Both the position numbers and the translations under genes were made by a program. Source: Spinacia oleracea (taxonomy: Eukaryota > Streptophyta > Magnoliopsida > Caryophyllales > Amaranthaceae). Taken from it: a stretch of DNA of 64,000 bases. The notes under the pieces are model-generated. The model was given only the letters and a program-made list of their open reading frames with translations. It searched no databases and was not told the DNA's origin. The DNA lies in contig NC_079487.1 of the NCBI RefSeq assembly GCF_020520425.1, positions 130,842,385 through 130,906,384 of the forward strand, in the 5' to 3' direction. How positions within the stretch are numbered: position 1 is the first letter of the stretch; each line of letters begins with the position of its first letter. Below are positions 23,713-35,165 of this stretch, one piece after another.

Positions 23713-24185
23713 TACTAAAATTTCGTTTAATATTCTAATTTATCGATAAATTGCGAAAATTGGTAAAGGATAAAAGGATAAAATTAGAGAAAGTTAGCAG
23801 ATTTGCAATGATTAAATTTAGAATGGATTAGTTGTCCAGTTAGGCAAGTTAACGACTAGATTATAGATCTACCTCTTTAGCCAAATTTTAAATGATTTTG
23901 TGTTGAAATGGATAAATTACTCATTATGATAATGGAGGTTGTGGATAAGTTTAGCCGAATGAATAGCTAATGGTATTATTTTAATGGGTTTTGGGTGAGA
24001 CTTTTTCAGCTTGAGACACTGTAAGGATATTTTATTATTTGTGACAAATTAATTTTTAATTAATTTTAGCCAAGAGTCATTATGAAACCGATTCACATAT
24101 TTTTTGCGTTATCCAGTAATTCTATTTGTTAATTACGCAGTATAATAATTACTGGGTTTAGCTTGTGCGAATGTACGGATTTATT
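23713..24185. other. Gene-free spacer
   Basis: AT-rich sequence without coding features or recognised repeats. Confidence 0.4.
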
Positions 24186-25685
24186 AAATTGTTAAGTTAA
24201 AATTTAACTTCTATATATACTTATTGATATATTTCATATACGAGATATTATATTAGATTATTATTTGATTTTGGATTGAATTTCATTTTTGATTTATTTT
24301 TTTATTATTAAAGTGTTTGATTTTTGATGGAGTTGTATATAGTATTAGTAATCTATTTTTGAATTAAAAAAATCGAGTGACACATGGATGTTAATTAGGT
24401 GCCACATAAATATTTTAAATAATTAGTTACTTACTAATACATACAACTCCATCCAAAATCAAACACTGTAATACGTTTTTTAAAAATAATCTAAAATAAA
24501 ATTCAACCCAGATAAACTACTAATCTAAAATAAAATTCAATCATAAATCAAACACCATTCCAATATTAGAGCGCCATATCGAAAATCTAATTGTTTTGGC
24601 CACTGAAAAATAAGATTTTGAAATTATATATGAATTTAAAAAGTCGAATGTCACGTACATAAATAATTAGGTGTCACATAGATATTTTTTATTAATTACG
24701 GAGTAGTTACTACTACGTACGGAGTTTATACAACTCCATCCAAAATCAAATACTCTAATAACTAAAAAAAATAAATGTAAAATGAGATTCAATTCAATTC
24801 AAAATCAAACATTAATCTAATCTAATAGATCAATTATAGCAGTTGGTATATATGAGTTTTGTTTTAACTTAGTAATATAATAAAAATTGTGCATCGCACG
24901 GGATAAAATCTTGTTAATTAATAAAAAAAAAAATCTACGTGGCACCTAATTATTTATCTACGTGGCACTCGACTTTTCTAATTCATAAATAATTTCGAAA
25001 TCTTACTTTTCATTAGCCAAAACCATTAGAATGGTTTCCCACGTGGCTCTCAAAAATTAGATTAGTTTTTTTATTTTGGATTGAACTTTATTTTTTATTA
25101 GTGTTTGATTTTGGATTGAATTTTATTTTAGATTTATTTTCTAATTATTAGAGTGTTTGATTTTGGATGGAGTTGTATATATTAGTAATTAATTAATTAA
25201 AACATCTATGTGACACATAATTAATTATCTGCGTGGTACTCTGTTTTTTAATTCAAAAATAAATTAGAAATCTTATTTTTCATTGGCAGAAAACACAAGA
25301 TTTCCTACACGGCACTCTAATAATTCAGCAAATATGCCTCGTTTGTTATATATATACTAGATTTTATCTCGTATTAATTGTTAAGTTTAAATAAAACTCC
25401 TGTATATACCAACTGTTATATTTTATATATTATATTAGATTAGTTTTTTTTTTTTTGGATTGAATTTCATTTTATATTTATTTTTTTAATTCTTATTGTG
25501 TTTTTTTGATAAAGTTGTATATGCGTAATATTAATAATTAATTAATAAATTAAAATATCTATGTGGCACTTCATTATTTATCTGCGTGGAACTAGACTTT
25601 TTAATTCAAAATAATTACGAGATCATATTTTTCATTGACCGAAACCATTAGATTTCCTACGTAGTTTTTTTTAAACCCGGTTGCA
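24186..25685. repeat. AT-rich nested inverted-repeat cluster
   Basis: Several copies of GATTTTGGATGGAGTTGTAT and its reverse complement (ATACAACTCCATCCAAAATC) occur at about 24312-24350, 24431-24466, 24728-24760 and 25150-25180. They are separated by GTGGCACCTAATTATTTATCT-like stretches in both orientations. TTGTGCATCGCACGGGATAA near 24886 and TATACTAGATTTTATCTCG near 25349 resemble short words common at ends of plant repeats. This looks like several overlapping or nested non-autonomous elements. No coding sequence was seen. Confidence 0.55.
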
Positions 25686-26515
25686 TGTAGAACTACATTA
25701 TAGCTTATAAATTAATACTGTAGATTAAAATCTTATATGAGTGAGGATCTTCACATGATGCATAAATTATAATATAAAAAGTTTCTAGAATAAAAGTATA
25801 AATTTTATTTTCTTAAGGTACTTACATAATGATTTCGCCATGTAAATTCTCATCTTAATTGGGTCAACTGGTCAATTCGTCAATTCGATTTGAATTAGCG
25901 ATTATAAACTTTATAAGTAAGAGAAAATGTAAAAGAATATTCTACATCCTAATAAACTGCTCCGTCTGTCTCTGTTTGTTTGTCCTATTTGTCATTTTGG
26001 TAAGTTCCTAAAATGGTACTCAAATACTAAAAATAATCACCGAATCACAATTTTACTCCCACATAAAATATATTTGATGCACAAGGCAAACAATAAGAGA
26101 AAGAAAGAATACATGTAATAGGAATTACACTTAAACCTTAAAATTAGGAGATGGGATCTTTTTCATTAGGCTAAGCATAATATGGTAAAATTATACGCTT
26201 CGATCATGTATTGTAATTGTAATTTATGGAGTACTATATACTAAAAGGCCGTTTCAACAAATGTCTACACACCCACATGACGCTCTCTTTCAATCCATAA
26301 GTAGACCATTATCCAATTGAAATATAACCTTTTACATGCTATCTTTGTAAAATTAATATCAATTAATATATAATAATTATCTAGTTAACAAAATTAAAAC
26401 ATAATTTTATGAAAGAATATGCGAATTAATAATTAATTAATATTCACATAATAATTCGGGGCATTGCCCGAACCCGGATACTAATTTGTCCTAAAAGGAA
26501 ACCAATGGATGGTAA
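25686..26515. other. Gene-free AT-rich spacer
   Basis: No exons or RNA genes were seen. A half Stowaway-like word, ACTGCTCCGTCTGTCTCTG, lies near 25955-25975. Confidence 0.4.
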
Positions 26516-26523
26516 ATTGCCTA

Positions 26524-27222
26524 GTCATAATTAGGGATGGCAATGGGTCGGATCTGGACCGGGTCCGACAGGATCCAGACCCAGACCCGCTTTTTAAGAG
26601 GTGGATCCAGATCCGACCCAGATCCGTTGGGTCCAAAAAAATCAGATCCAGACCCAGATCCACTGGGTCTAATGGGTTTAGGGTCGGATCTGGGTCCTAA
26701 ATGGGTCTAAGCGTATTTGTTTTCCAAAAAAAATTGTCCCTCATTTTTCTTATAATATGTAATTTTTTGCGCCCATTTTTTGTATGTAAACGTAACGTTG
26801 CTTTAATAAAACCACTAAATATGGAATATTCGTTAATTTTGTTTAGGAAAAAAAATCATATTAGCCTTGTGATACAATAAGTATTTAAAGTTTCTAATAT
26901 TATTATTTATATGTCACATCAAACAATTTTTAAATAGTTTAGTATCATAAGAACTGAATAAAGTTTAGCACGCAAAGATTGAATTATATTTAAATTTTAA
27001 TAATTTTTTTAAAATTATATATATGGGTCTGTGTGTCGGATCTGGACCGGATCTGGATCTTTAATTCTTGGACCCGGACCCAGACCCGCCCCATTGAACA
27101 AAGACCCAGATCCGCCCCAGATCCACAGGGTCTAATTTTTTTGGACCCAGACCCTTAAAAATGGACCGGGTCCAACCGGATCTGGGTCGGGTCTTGGACC
27201 CATTGCCATCCCTAGTCATAAT
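26524..27222. mobile_element. hAT-type MITE with GGATCTGGACC-rich ends
   Basis: Element 26532-27214 has inverted ends TAGGGATGGCAATGGGTC / GACCCATTGCCATCCCTA (18 of 18 paired) and the 8-bp target duplication GTCATAAT (26524-26531 and 27215-27222). Both subterminal 150-200 bp consist of permuted CAGATCCAGACCC units and the core is AT-rich. No coding capacity. Confidence 0.9.
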
Positions 27223-27471
27223 GCATGGGGAAACAAGTTGTATAGAGATGGGACCGACTAGATTTGTTCATGTGTTTGAACGGTGGTCGATGGGAATAGA
27301 AGATTCTCCTTATGACGAAGGAAAACAAAGAAGAATCCCTTCAAAGATAAAGCATCCTACAAAAATACCCACCAAATTCATCTTAGTTGCATTCTGGCTA
27401 GTGGCTAGTGGCTAGTGTGTCCCTACCAACCCCCAAAACAACTCGAATGACGTGTCACATAAAATTTTAAG
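27223..27471. other. Gene-free spacer between two MITEs
   Basis: Includes a short open frame ending near 27415 that begins inside the MITE; it has no family features. Nothing else seen. Confidence 0.4.
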
Positions 27472-27824
27472 CTAATTTATATGATTTTATGGATAAACCA
27501 CCTTTTAAAGTTCAACTTTTTGAAATAACCACATTATATGTTTTATTTTTAAAAAAATCACCTTAAACTTCCAAAGTTTAAACAATCACCACCTTCTGTT
27601 AACTTCCGTCAAATGTTCCGTCAAATGTTTCATTAACTTCCGAATGTTTGGCCGTTGGATGTGGGCCCCACTGACGGAACACTTAACGGAAGTTAACAGA
27701 AGATGGTAATTTCTTAAACTTTGAAAGTTTAAGGTGATTTTAAAAAAAAAAAAAAACATATAAGGTGGTTATTTCAAAAAGTTGAACTTTAAAAGGTGGT
27801 TTTATCCAAAAAATCCTAATTTAA
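27472..27824. mobile_element. MULE-like foldback MITE
   Basis: Element about 27481-27815 consists of two long inverted arms. GGATAAACCACCTTTTAAAG and GTTCAACTTTTTGAAATAAC on the left pair with the right arm, around a centre with CCGTTGGATGTGGGCCCCAC. The flanks CTAATTTAT and CTAATTTAA give a 9-bp target duplication with one mismatch. The architecture is the same as the element at 279-834. Confidence 0.7.
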
Positions 27825-28491
27825 ATTCCATAGTAAGTTAATTTACTAAACTACCTTAATATACCTTTAAATGATTCACTTTTATAATTCCTTATTTAAT
27901 TTCAGTTTAATTTTAATTATTACTTAAATATTTATGGACAATTTTTTTAAAAGCAAATTAGTTTGGCTAAGCTAATTTAATAACTTCAATGATTAAACTA
28001 ATAGCTTACTTTTTTTGTAAATTGTAAGTAAATCTATAGCTACAATTATCGGAGTTACGATCTGTAAGGTATCTCTCGCTACGAATTTGTTTGATTTTAT
28101 TGCAAATTTTTTAGTGAAAAACAATTTTAATTTTATATAAAATATTTTAAAATATTTTTCAAGGAAAAGACAATTTCATACTATTTTTTCTTTGTATTGT
28201 TCGAAATTTACCCTATACTACATCCCGTATGAAACAATGGATAAACTTTGATTTTTTTCACACTAGTTACGAATTTCAGTTTGACTATCCGTTATGATTT
28301 ATACGTATGGAAAAATATAGTCGTGTGAGATTTTGTTTACTTTGTAACGATATGTTCGTTCTAAATATTATTTTTTTATACTTTTAAGAAAATATAGAGA
28401 TATAATCTTTAAACATTTACTATTAATGAATATGACAAGATAAATTATAACCATTAATTCGAAACATAGGACTATGGAGTATGGATTAATA
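27825..28491. other. Gene-free spacer, with a degenerate Stowaway-like segment
   Basis: 28215-28480 has the words GATTTATACGTATGGAAAAATA and TAGTCGTGTGAGATTTTGTT typical of the Stowaway family of this window, but ends (ACATCCCGTATG..., ...ACTATGGAGTATGG) are eroded. The copia element is inserted just to the right. Confidence 0.45.
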
Positions 28492-28513
28492 ATAAACCAT
28501 ATAAAAAGTACCA
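28492..28513. repeat. Left copy of the 22-bp duplication flanking the copia element
   Basis: These 22 bases (starting ATAAACCATATAA, ending GTACCA) recur exactly at 33646-33667 on the other side of the element. Ty1/copia insertions normally duplicate about 5 bp. Confidence 0.85.
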
Positions 28514-28695
28514 TGACAAATACGGCTCAAACTCCTGTTCTTCTCATTCATTAACCACGTATATATATTACAACGTAATTAACCTAAGGAGGTTAAACAA
28601 GTAACTTAACATAAATAGGACTCTACAATATTAACATTAATAACACTATTATACTCCGTACACTCCGTATACTCCGTATGTCCTATATTATAACA
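28514..28695 (-). repeat. 3' LTR of the copia element
   Basis: 182 bp, TGACAAATAC...ATTATAACA on the plus strand. Carries three ACTCCGTA words near its plus-strand right end, adjacent to the polypurine tract at 28696-28704. Confidence 0.93.
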
Positions 28696-28704
28696 TCCCC
28701 CCTC
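28696..28704 (-). other. Polypurine tract
   Basis: GAGGGGGGA on the minus strand, directly before the 3' LTR. It overlaps the end of the polyprotein reading frame (stop 28703-28705). Confidence 0.85.
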
Positions 28705-31537
28705 AAGGTGGAGCATGAAGATCTCGAATGCCCATCTTGTCAAGAAAAAACTCAAATTGCGCTTTCCCCAATGCTTTGGTGAATATATCTGCCAACTGTA
28801 CCTTTGTCGAAACATACGACGGACAAATAATCCCTTCCTTAATCGCATCACGAATAAAATGACAGTCTGCCTCAATGTGTTTCGTCCTCTCATGGAACAC
28901 CGGATTCTGTGCAATATGCAATGCAGACTGACTATCACAAAACATGCTCATACCTGGTTTGTGCGCCACCCCCAAGTCGCTCAGTAGTTGCTTTAACCAT
29001 TTCAACTCACATGTCAAAGCTGCCATTGAACGATATTCTGCTTCTGCCGAGGAACGAGAAACAGTATGTTGTTTCTTGGTCTTCCAGGACACCGGAGACA
29101 ACCCAAGGAGAACAAACCAACCAGTCAACAAACGACGAGTCAACGGACAACTCGCCCAATCAGAATCACACCAACCTTCTAGTTGCAACGAACTGTCAGA
29201 GCGGAGGAGTATCCCTTGACCCGGACACTTTTTCAAGTACCGAACAACACGTAGGGCTGCATCCCAGTGTTCCTCTTTCGGTGCCTGCATAAACTGTGAC
29301 AAAATGTGAACAGAGTACGCCAAGTCTGGTCTTGTTACTGCTAAATAAATCAGACGGCCAACCAGACGTCTATACTTCTCTCCATCTTCCAACTCCTTTC
29401 CCTCTGCCAATGCCAGTTTATGATTCTGTTCCATCGGAAAGTCAACCGGCTTTGCTCCCAACAACCCAGTTTCTGTAATAATATCCAAGGCATACTTTCT
29501 CTGACAAACATAGAAACCAAGACTGCTGCGAGCTACCTCGAGGCCGAGAAAGTACTTCAAGGCTCCAATATCTTTCATTTTAAAACATTCACTCAAATAT
29601 GCTTTAAAACTCTCAAGTGCAAAAGTATTATTTCCTGCAACAATCATATCGTCGACATAAATGAGCACACTCAATTGCAACGAACCTTTGGAAAGAGTGA
29701 ACAAAGAGTAATCAGAATACGATTGCTGGAACCCATAAGACAATAGGGCCGTAGACAATTTCTCAAACCAACATCGAGGAGCCTGTTTCAAACCGTACAA
29801 CGACTTTCTCATTCTGCATACTTTATCAGAATTATTCTTCTGAAATCCAGGTGGAATCTTCATATAAATCTCCTCCTCTAAGTCACCATGTAAAAATGCA
29901 TTATGGACATCCATCTGGTGAACCTCCCAATTCTTAACCGCGGCAACGGCCAAGAAAGTGCGAACTGTTGACATTTTTGCCACAGGAGCAAATGTCTCAT
30001 TGTAATCCAATCCCTCCTCCTGATGATTACCCAAACAAACTAACCTTGCCTTAAGGCGCAACAGCTTCCCATCTTCATCACGTTTTTCTGTGTACACCCA
30101 TTTGCTCCCAAGTGCTTTCTTTCCTGCTGGCAAGGTCTCTAATGTCCAAGTGCCTTGTTCCTCAAGAGCATCAATTTCAGCAGACATTGCTTTTCGCCAT
30201 CCCTCATGTTGCATAGCCTGTTTAAATGTTTTAGGTGCCTTTTCTTCCTGTAAAGCTGCAATAAAATTTCTGTGTTTTGGAGAAAAACGTTCATAATTAA
30301 CAAAATATGTGATAGGATATAGAGTACCTAAGGAAGATGATGTCGTAGATGAGTCTGTAGAAGTGCTATATTTTTCCCGTATTGTATGCAGGAGATGCCC
30401 TCGCAGCTTCGTCGACTGAAATTTTTCCCTCTTCCCTCTTCCCAATTCCTGACTCGTATCCCCACGAACTCCCTCATCACTCGTAACTGCTGGCTGGATT
30501 ACCTCACTCCCTTGTTCACAACGCTGCTCACACGCAGCTGTGGCAAGGCCTGCATTCCCTTGCTCTCTATTCTTCTCGCACACAACAGCAGTACGCCCTG
30601 TATTCCCTTGCGCACCATGCTGCTGCTGCTGACCCTGCACATCAGACACATTGCCTAGCGCCTCAGCACCCGACCCCTGCAGCGCTTCCTGCGCATTGCC
30701 CAGCACCCCATTCGCATCGCCCAGCGCCCCATTGTGCGCCTCTCCTGGCGCCTCACTGCTCGCATCACTCAGCGCCTCGCTCACAAAGGGCTGCTCCTCA
30801 TTTCTTCGCTCCACACTCCCACGCTGCACAACCTCACATTGTGGCTGTTGGACACTCACACTCCCATGACTGCCCATCACACACACAGACCCCATCCCAT
30901 TCTCATCACATTCCTCCAAACTCCAATGATCAATAGTACCCACGCCTTCACACATATCCTCACTCTCACCCTTGTGATTGTGCACCAACAACGACGTACT
31001 TGATGTATCCGCGTACGGAAACACCCGTTCATGAAACTTGACATCACGAGAAACGAAAAATTCACGTGTTTCTAGATCATACAATTTCCACCCTTTCTGC
31101 CCGAATGGATAACCTAGAAACACACACTTCCTACTTCTCGACTCAAACTTGTCACCCTTACTTCGTTGATTATACGCATAACACAGACAACCAAAAACTC
31201 GAATAGGAACATATGAAGGCGGCTTTCCAAACAACATTTCATACGGAGTCTTTTTTTCAAGTAACGGGGTAGGTGTACGATTGATTAAATAACATGCAGC
31301 CATTACACATTCCCCCCAAAACTTTTTAGGCAAATTTCCTTGAAAAAGCAATGCTCTCGCTATATTGAGAATATGTTGATGTTTACGCTCAACCCTCCCA
31401 TTTTGTTGAGGGGTACCAACACACGAAGACTCAAACAACATGCCATGCTTAAAAAAATATCCTTGCAAACAATTAAACTCCGTACCATTGTCACTACGAA
31501 CAACCTTAATAACTTTATCAAATTGACGTTTAATCAT
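28703..31537 (-). pseudogene. Copia pol, downstream part: integrase end, reverse transcriptase, RNase H
   Basis: 944-residue open frame counted from a Met inside the integrase. VVRSDNGTEF (Asp16) and GRVERKHQ (Glu50) supply the second and third acidic residues of the integrase DDE set. A variable Ala/Gly/Gln-rich linker (about 255-345) follows. The reverse transcriptase starts at about 440, with GSKWVYTEKRDEDG, QMDVHNAFLHGDL and the catalytic YVDD at 627-630. RNase H has SRSSAEAEYRSMA and DSQSALHIAQNP, with the C-terminal KHIEADCHFIRD box. The frame is -1 relative to the upstream part, which ends at 31534, so the polyprotein is split by what looks like a one-base loss around 31538-31560. All catalytic motifs within this part look intact. 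Confidence 0.92.
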
Positions 31538-33345
31538 AGCAATAAAATTAAGAACATCAACTCAACTTCTGTTTTATTGCTAAGTAAATAAATCCAAACA
31601 CCTCTTGAAAAATCGTCAACAATTGTTAAAAAATACTTGGCTCCACAAGACGAGGGCGTCTTGTAGGGACCCCACAAATCAATATGAACTAATTCAAACA
31701 TTCTACTGGCATGTTTTTCGCTAACAGGAAAACTCTCTCTACATTGCTTTGCACGTGGACACACGTCGCAAATATTATTACTCTTCCTAATAGTATGACT
31801 CACAGGAGGGATCAACTGCAGTACTTTTTCCGATGGATGACCCATACGTTGATGCCACAAATCCACTACACAATCCACAGCAAACACCCGCACTCTCGGA
31901 ACCCCACGGAAAAAATATAGCCCTTCCTGTCGATCACCCACGCCAATCACCGTCCTCGTCAAGTGGTCCTGTAATACACATATTTTGTTAGTGAATTGAG
32001 CTGAACAATGTAATTCGTCACTTAATTGAGTTACAGAAATTAAATTGCAGTTTAATTTAGGAACAAATAAAACATTATTAAGCACCAATCCACCCTCCAA
32101 AGTTACCGAACCATATTGATTCGAATTGGCTGTCTGACCGTCTGGCAACACAACCGGACAATTTCCGGACGTTCTGATATTACTCAAACTCAACAAATTT
32201 CCAGTCACATGACTAGACGCTGCGGAATCAATAATCCATCGCGAGTCTGTGTTACCTTGCAATTTAGGTTGAGGCTTATTCAAGATTTCGATAATCTGTT
32301 GCACTTGATTATCGGACACACCCGCAAGTCCATGTGAAGCTACTGACGCTGTTGCCTGTGAAGAATTGTTGCCCGTGCTGATTGCATTAGCACGAGTGAC
32401 AGCAGCACCCGTTTCCCTGCCAAGTATACTACGATCTCCTCTGCCCCCTCGTGAACTAGTGTGCCTGCCGCCCCTTCCCGGTCCTCTACCACCACGTTTC
32501 TTCTCATCCCACCAGTCAGGAAAGCCAATCAATTGATAACAAGTGTCCTCATTGTGTCCCTCACGATTACAGTGATTACAAAACTTATCATTCGGTCTTG
32601 GTTTTGATTCTACTTTGAATGCCATCACTGCCTCTTTCTCCTTTCCAGACTTGGTGCGCAGGCTTTCGGTATTAATAACAGATTGGTAGGCTTCATCTAC
32701 CGAAGGCAGTGGTGTTTGGGCCAATAATTGAGCACATCGATCTTCATACTGATTATCAAGCCCAATCAGAAAATAGTGTAAATGATCTTCGGCACGAATC
32801 TCACTTACTTGTAGGGCAATGTTACACTTACATCCTCCACACGAACACCTCGGAACCCGAGCATGCTGAACCACCTCCTTCCAAATTTTCGAAAGTCTGC
32901 CATAAAACTCAGTAATGGTTTCGGTCGCCGTCTGCTTACACGCACTCAAGTTCATCTTGAGTTGACACACCCGTGTACCACTCACCACACAAAACCTTGT
33001 CTTCAGGTGTGCCCATAACTCTACAGCAATATCAAAGTCTTCTAATGTAGACCTCAAACTCTCATCTACCGTGTTTGTAATCCAAGAGACTACGGTGGAA
33101 TTAACGGCAATCCAATGCCTTCTCTTTGTCACATCAGTCGTTGGTTCTACAATTGAACCATCAATGAACCCATATTTCCATTTGGAAATCAAGGAACGTC
33201 GCATAGCCTTAGCCCATTCATCGTAGTTTGAAGCCCCACGTAATCTGACCGGCGTAATTAAAGCACCCGGACCATCTCCCGATCCAAGATAGTAGTCGAG
33301 ATCGACTGTGGTGTCTACCTTGGGTGTTTCGTCGTCCGTACCCAT
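31534..33345 (-). pseudogene. Copia gag, protease and integrase N-terminus
   Basis: 603 residues from the ATG at 33345. The gag part (UBN2-like: GASNYDEWAKAMRRSLISKW near 37-56) has a CCHC zinc knuckle, CNHCNREGHNEDTC, at Cys256/259-His264-Cys269. A basic Arg/Gly-rich stretch follows. The aspartic protease motif is WIIDSAASSH (Asp373, D-S-A type). GAG-pre-integrase WHQRMGH and the integrase HHCC finger (His498, His503, Cys526, Cys529) come next, then VHIDLWGPY with the first catalytic Asp556, and IVDDFSRGVWIYL. The frame then runs into a stop after LMFLILLL where related elements continue, marking the frameshift. Confidence 0.92.
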
Positions 33346-33450
33346 GATTAAATCAATAGGCAAACTCACGTTCTCAAGCAACCACGATGATTGCGTTTCT
33401 CAAACTCCAAAATCTCTCAATTGCGGAAAAAATTAGGGGTTTTAACCTAA

Positions 33451-33463
33451 GCTCATGATACCA
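33451..33463 (-). other. Primer binding site of the copia element
   Basis: TGGTATCATGAGC on the minus strand directly follows the 5' LTR. It matches the 3' end of plant initiator tRNA-Met in the first eight bases (TGGTATCA) and again in GAGC after one extra base; compare the exact TGGTATCAGAGC of the TRIM at 15179. Confidence 0.85.
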
Positions 33464-33645
33464 TGACAAATACGGCTCAAACTCCTGTTCTTCTCATTCA
33501 TTAACCACGTATATATATTACAACGTAATTAACCTAAGAAGGTTAAACAAGTAACTTAACATAAATAGGACTCTACAATATTAACATTAATAACACTATT
33601 ATACTCCGTACACTCCGTATACTCCGTATGTCCTATATTATAACA
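33464..33645 (-). repeat. 5' LTR of the copia element
   Basis: 182 bp, identical to the 3' LTR except one base. On the minus strand it starts TGTTATAATATAGGAC and ends TATTTGTCA. Confidence 0.93.
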
Positions 33646-33667
33646 ATAAACCATATAAAAAGTACCA
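33646..33667. repeat. Right copy of the 22-bp duplication flanking the copia element
   Basis: Exact match to 28492-28513; see that entry. Confidence 0.85.
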
Positions 33668-35000
33668 TGAATGAACAAGGGCACTTTCCTCGTAAGGGCG
33701 GAATCCCTTTCCCTTCATTACGGCTTCCTACTTGCACCTACCATTCCCATTTTTTCAATCCATCTCCCTCCACAAAAACTCAAGAAGAATTCCTATTCTC
33801 ATCAAACACGTGACCTGCACGTGTCACTGTCAACCATTGCACTCTCAATGCCACGTATATCTTCTAGGCTACTACCAAGCGCACACGTAACAAAACCGAG
33901 CCGCCAGCACTACTAAAATAAAGTAAATTAACCAAGCATAAAAAACAGGTCAGGGCCCATGATCACATACAGTCACCAATAGTTGAGCAGGCAAACGTGT
34001 CGGTCGTATACTCGCATTTGTGTCGAATTTAAATGGGTTAAAACTTTAAAGATATCTCGACTCATTATTACGTCACATTCAACATTTAGTTAAGTTAAAA
34101 CTTAAAACCCTTGACGTTATACGAAGGTGATGTTTGGTTGATATGAAAAATTATGGGAAGTATAACATTTTAGGAAGTGGAAGATTTTAAAATTGTTTGG
34201 TTGACAAAAATATGGGAAGTCAACTTCCTATAAAATGGAGGAAGTTGTTTAACTAGGTTCTCCTAGATGAGTGGAACTTTCCATGGGAATTTGCTTCTCA
34301 TGTTTAACCAAACACTATAATCCATATCCTGAGAAATGGTTATTTATAGTAAAAGTTTCTTCCTAAAGAATTCTACTTTCCACGATCAACCAAACAACCC
34401 CAAAATATATTATTTTTCGTGTCTAGTTTGTGTTGTACGTATTGTCATATTTGTTTAATAAAACTAGCTTTTGAGCCCGTTCATTATTATATAGTGGTTA
34501 TTAAGCCGTCTTTTAAAGTGCTAATTTTACCAAGGGCTTGCATTTAGTGGGAATAGATGATTCATATAGAGGTGAAAGTTGAAAAAATAATATAAATTAA
34601 ATGGTGAATTAATTTGAGTGTTACAAAGGGAGATGGAGTAGTCGGGTGGAAGCGATTGAATGAATATATGAATTAAATTGTGAATTGACGTTGAATGAGG
34701 AAGATGAAGTGAAATAGGTGTTGAAGTTGTAAAATATTTCGTATTACAAACAACGAAATGAAAAATTGGAAAAAAAATTAAATAAATTTATGGATGAAAG
34801 ATATATGAGGGTGACACGTGTCAACTAATCATATATGGTAGGATGACACGTGTAAACTAATCATATATGATTATCCTTTTTAAATACCAGTTATTGATTG
34901 ATTTGCATATTTTAAAAGGTTACTTACCGACTACATTACATTATGTTATTAGTTGTTCTTCATAGGTTGGTTATTAAATGCTAATACTAATACAACCTTT
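33668..35000. other. Gene-free region with minor repeats
   Basis: 33780-33920 has several ACGTG words (ACACGTGACCTGCACGTGTCA) but no gene beside it. 34130-34400 is a possible MITE with GTGATGTTTGGTTGA at the left and CACGATCAACCAAACAACC at the right, partly inverted. 34808-34868 holds a tandem pair of about 30 bp, each with GACACGTGT followed by AACTAATCATATATG. Confidence 0.5.
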
Positions 35001-35165
35001 TTATAAATATGACGTACTCTTATATTTTAATACTAATCCGTTTTTTTTGGGTGTTTAATTTGTATTGCCAATTTGTATTGCCAAATCTTTTACCAACCGT
35101 TTTTCGTGTTTTACCAACCAATTTTGGCGGTTGGTAATTAATCAATTTCTTGTAGTGAGAGCTGT
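35001..35165. repeat. CACTA-like element fragment
   Basis: Read on the minus strand from 35162, the sequence starts CACTACAAGAAATTG, a CACTA-type terminus. Subterminal inverted words TTACCAACC and GGTTGGTAAAA follow, toward about 35040. The other terminus was not found. Confidence 0.5.

Larger units (their letters stand above)
28514..33645 (-). mobile_element. Ty1/copia LTR retrotransposon, nearly intact
   Basis: The 5132-bp element has two 182-bp LTRs that differ by one base (AAGGAGG against AAGAAGG). A primer binding site complementary to initiator tRNA-Met (TGGTATCATGAGC, minus strand 33463-33451) abuts the 5' LTR and a polypurine tract (GAGGGGGGA, 28704-28696) abuts the 3' LTR. The domain order gag - protease - integrase - reverse transcriptase - RNase H is that of Ty1/copia. 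The reading frame is broken once in the integrase, so this copy should not make the full polyprotein. LTR near-identity means a recent insertion. Confidence 0.95.

Noticed and set aside
29296-30869. Several plus-strand open frames of 60-108 codons
   Set aside because: They lie antisense to the copia polyprotein and have no independent motif.
31534-31560. Programmed -1 frameshift between copia gag-integrase and RT
   Set aside because: No classical slippery heptamer followed by a clear stem or pseudoknot is seen. Plant Ty1/copia elements normally use one frame, and the break lies inside the integrase. A one-base mutation is simpler.
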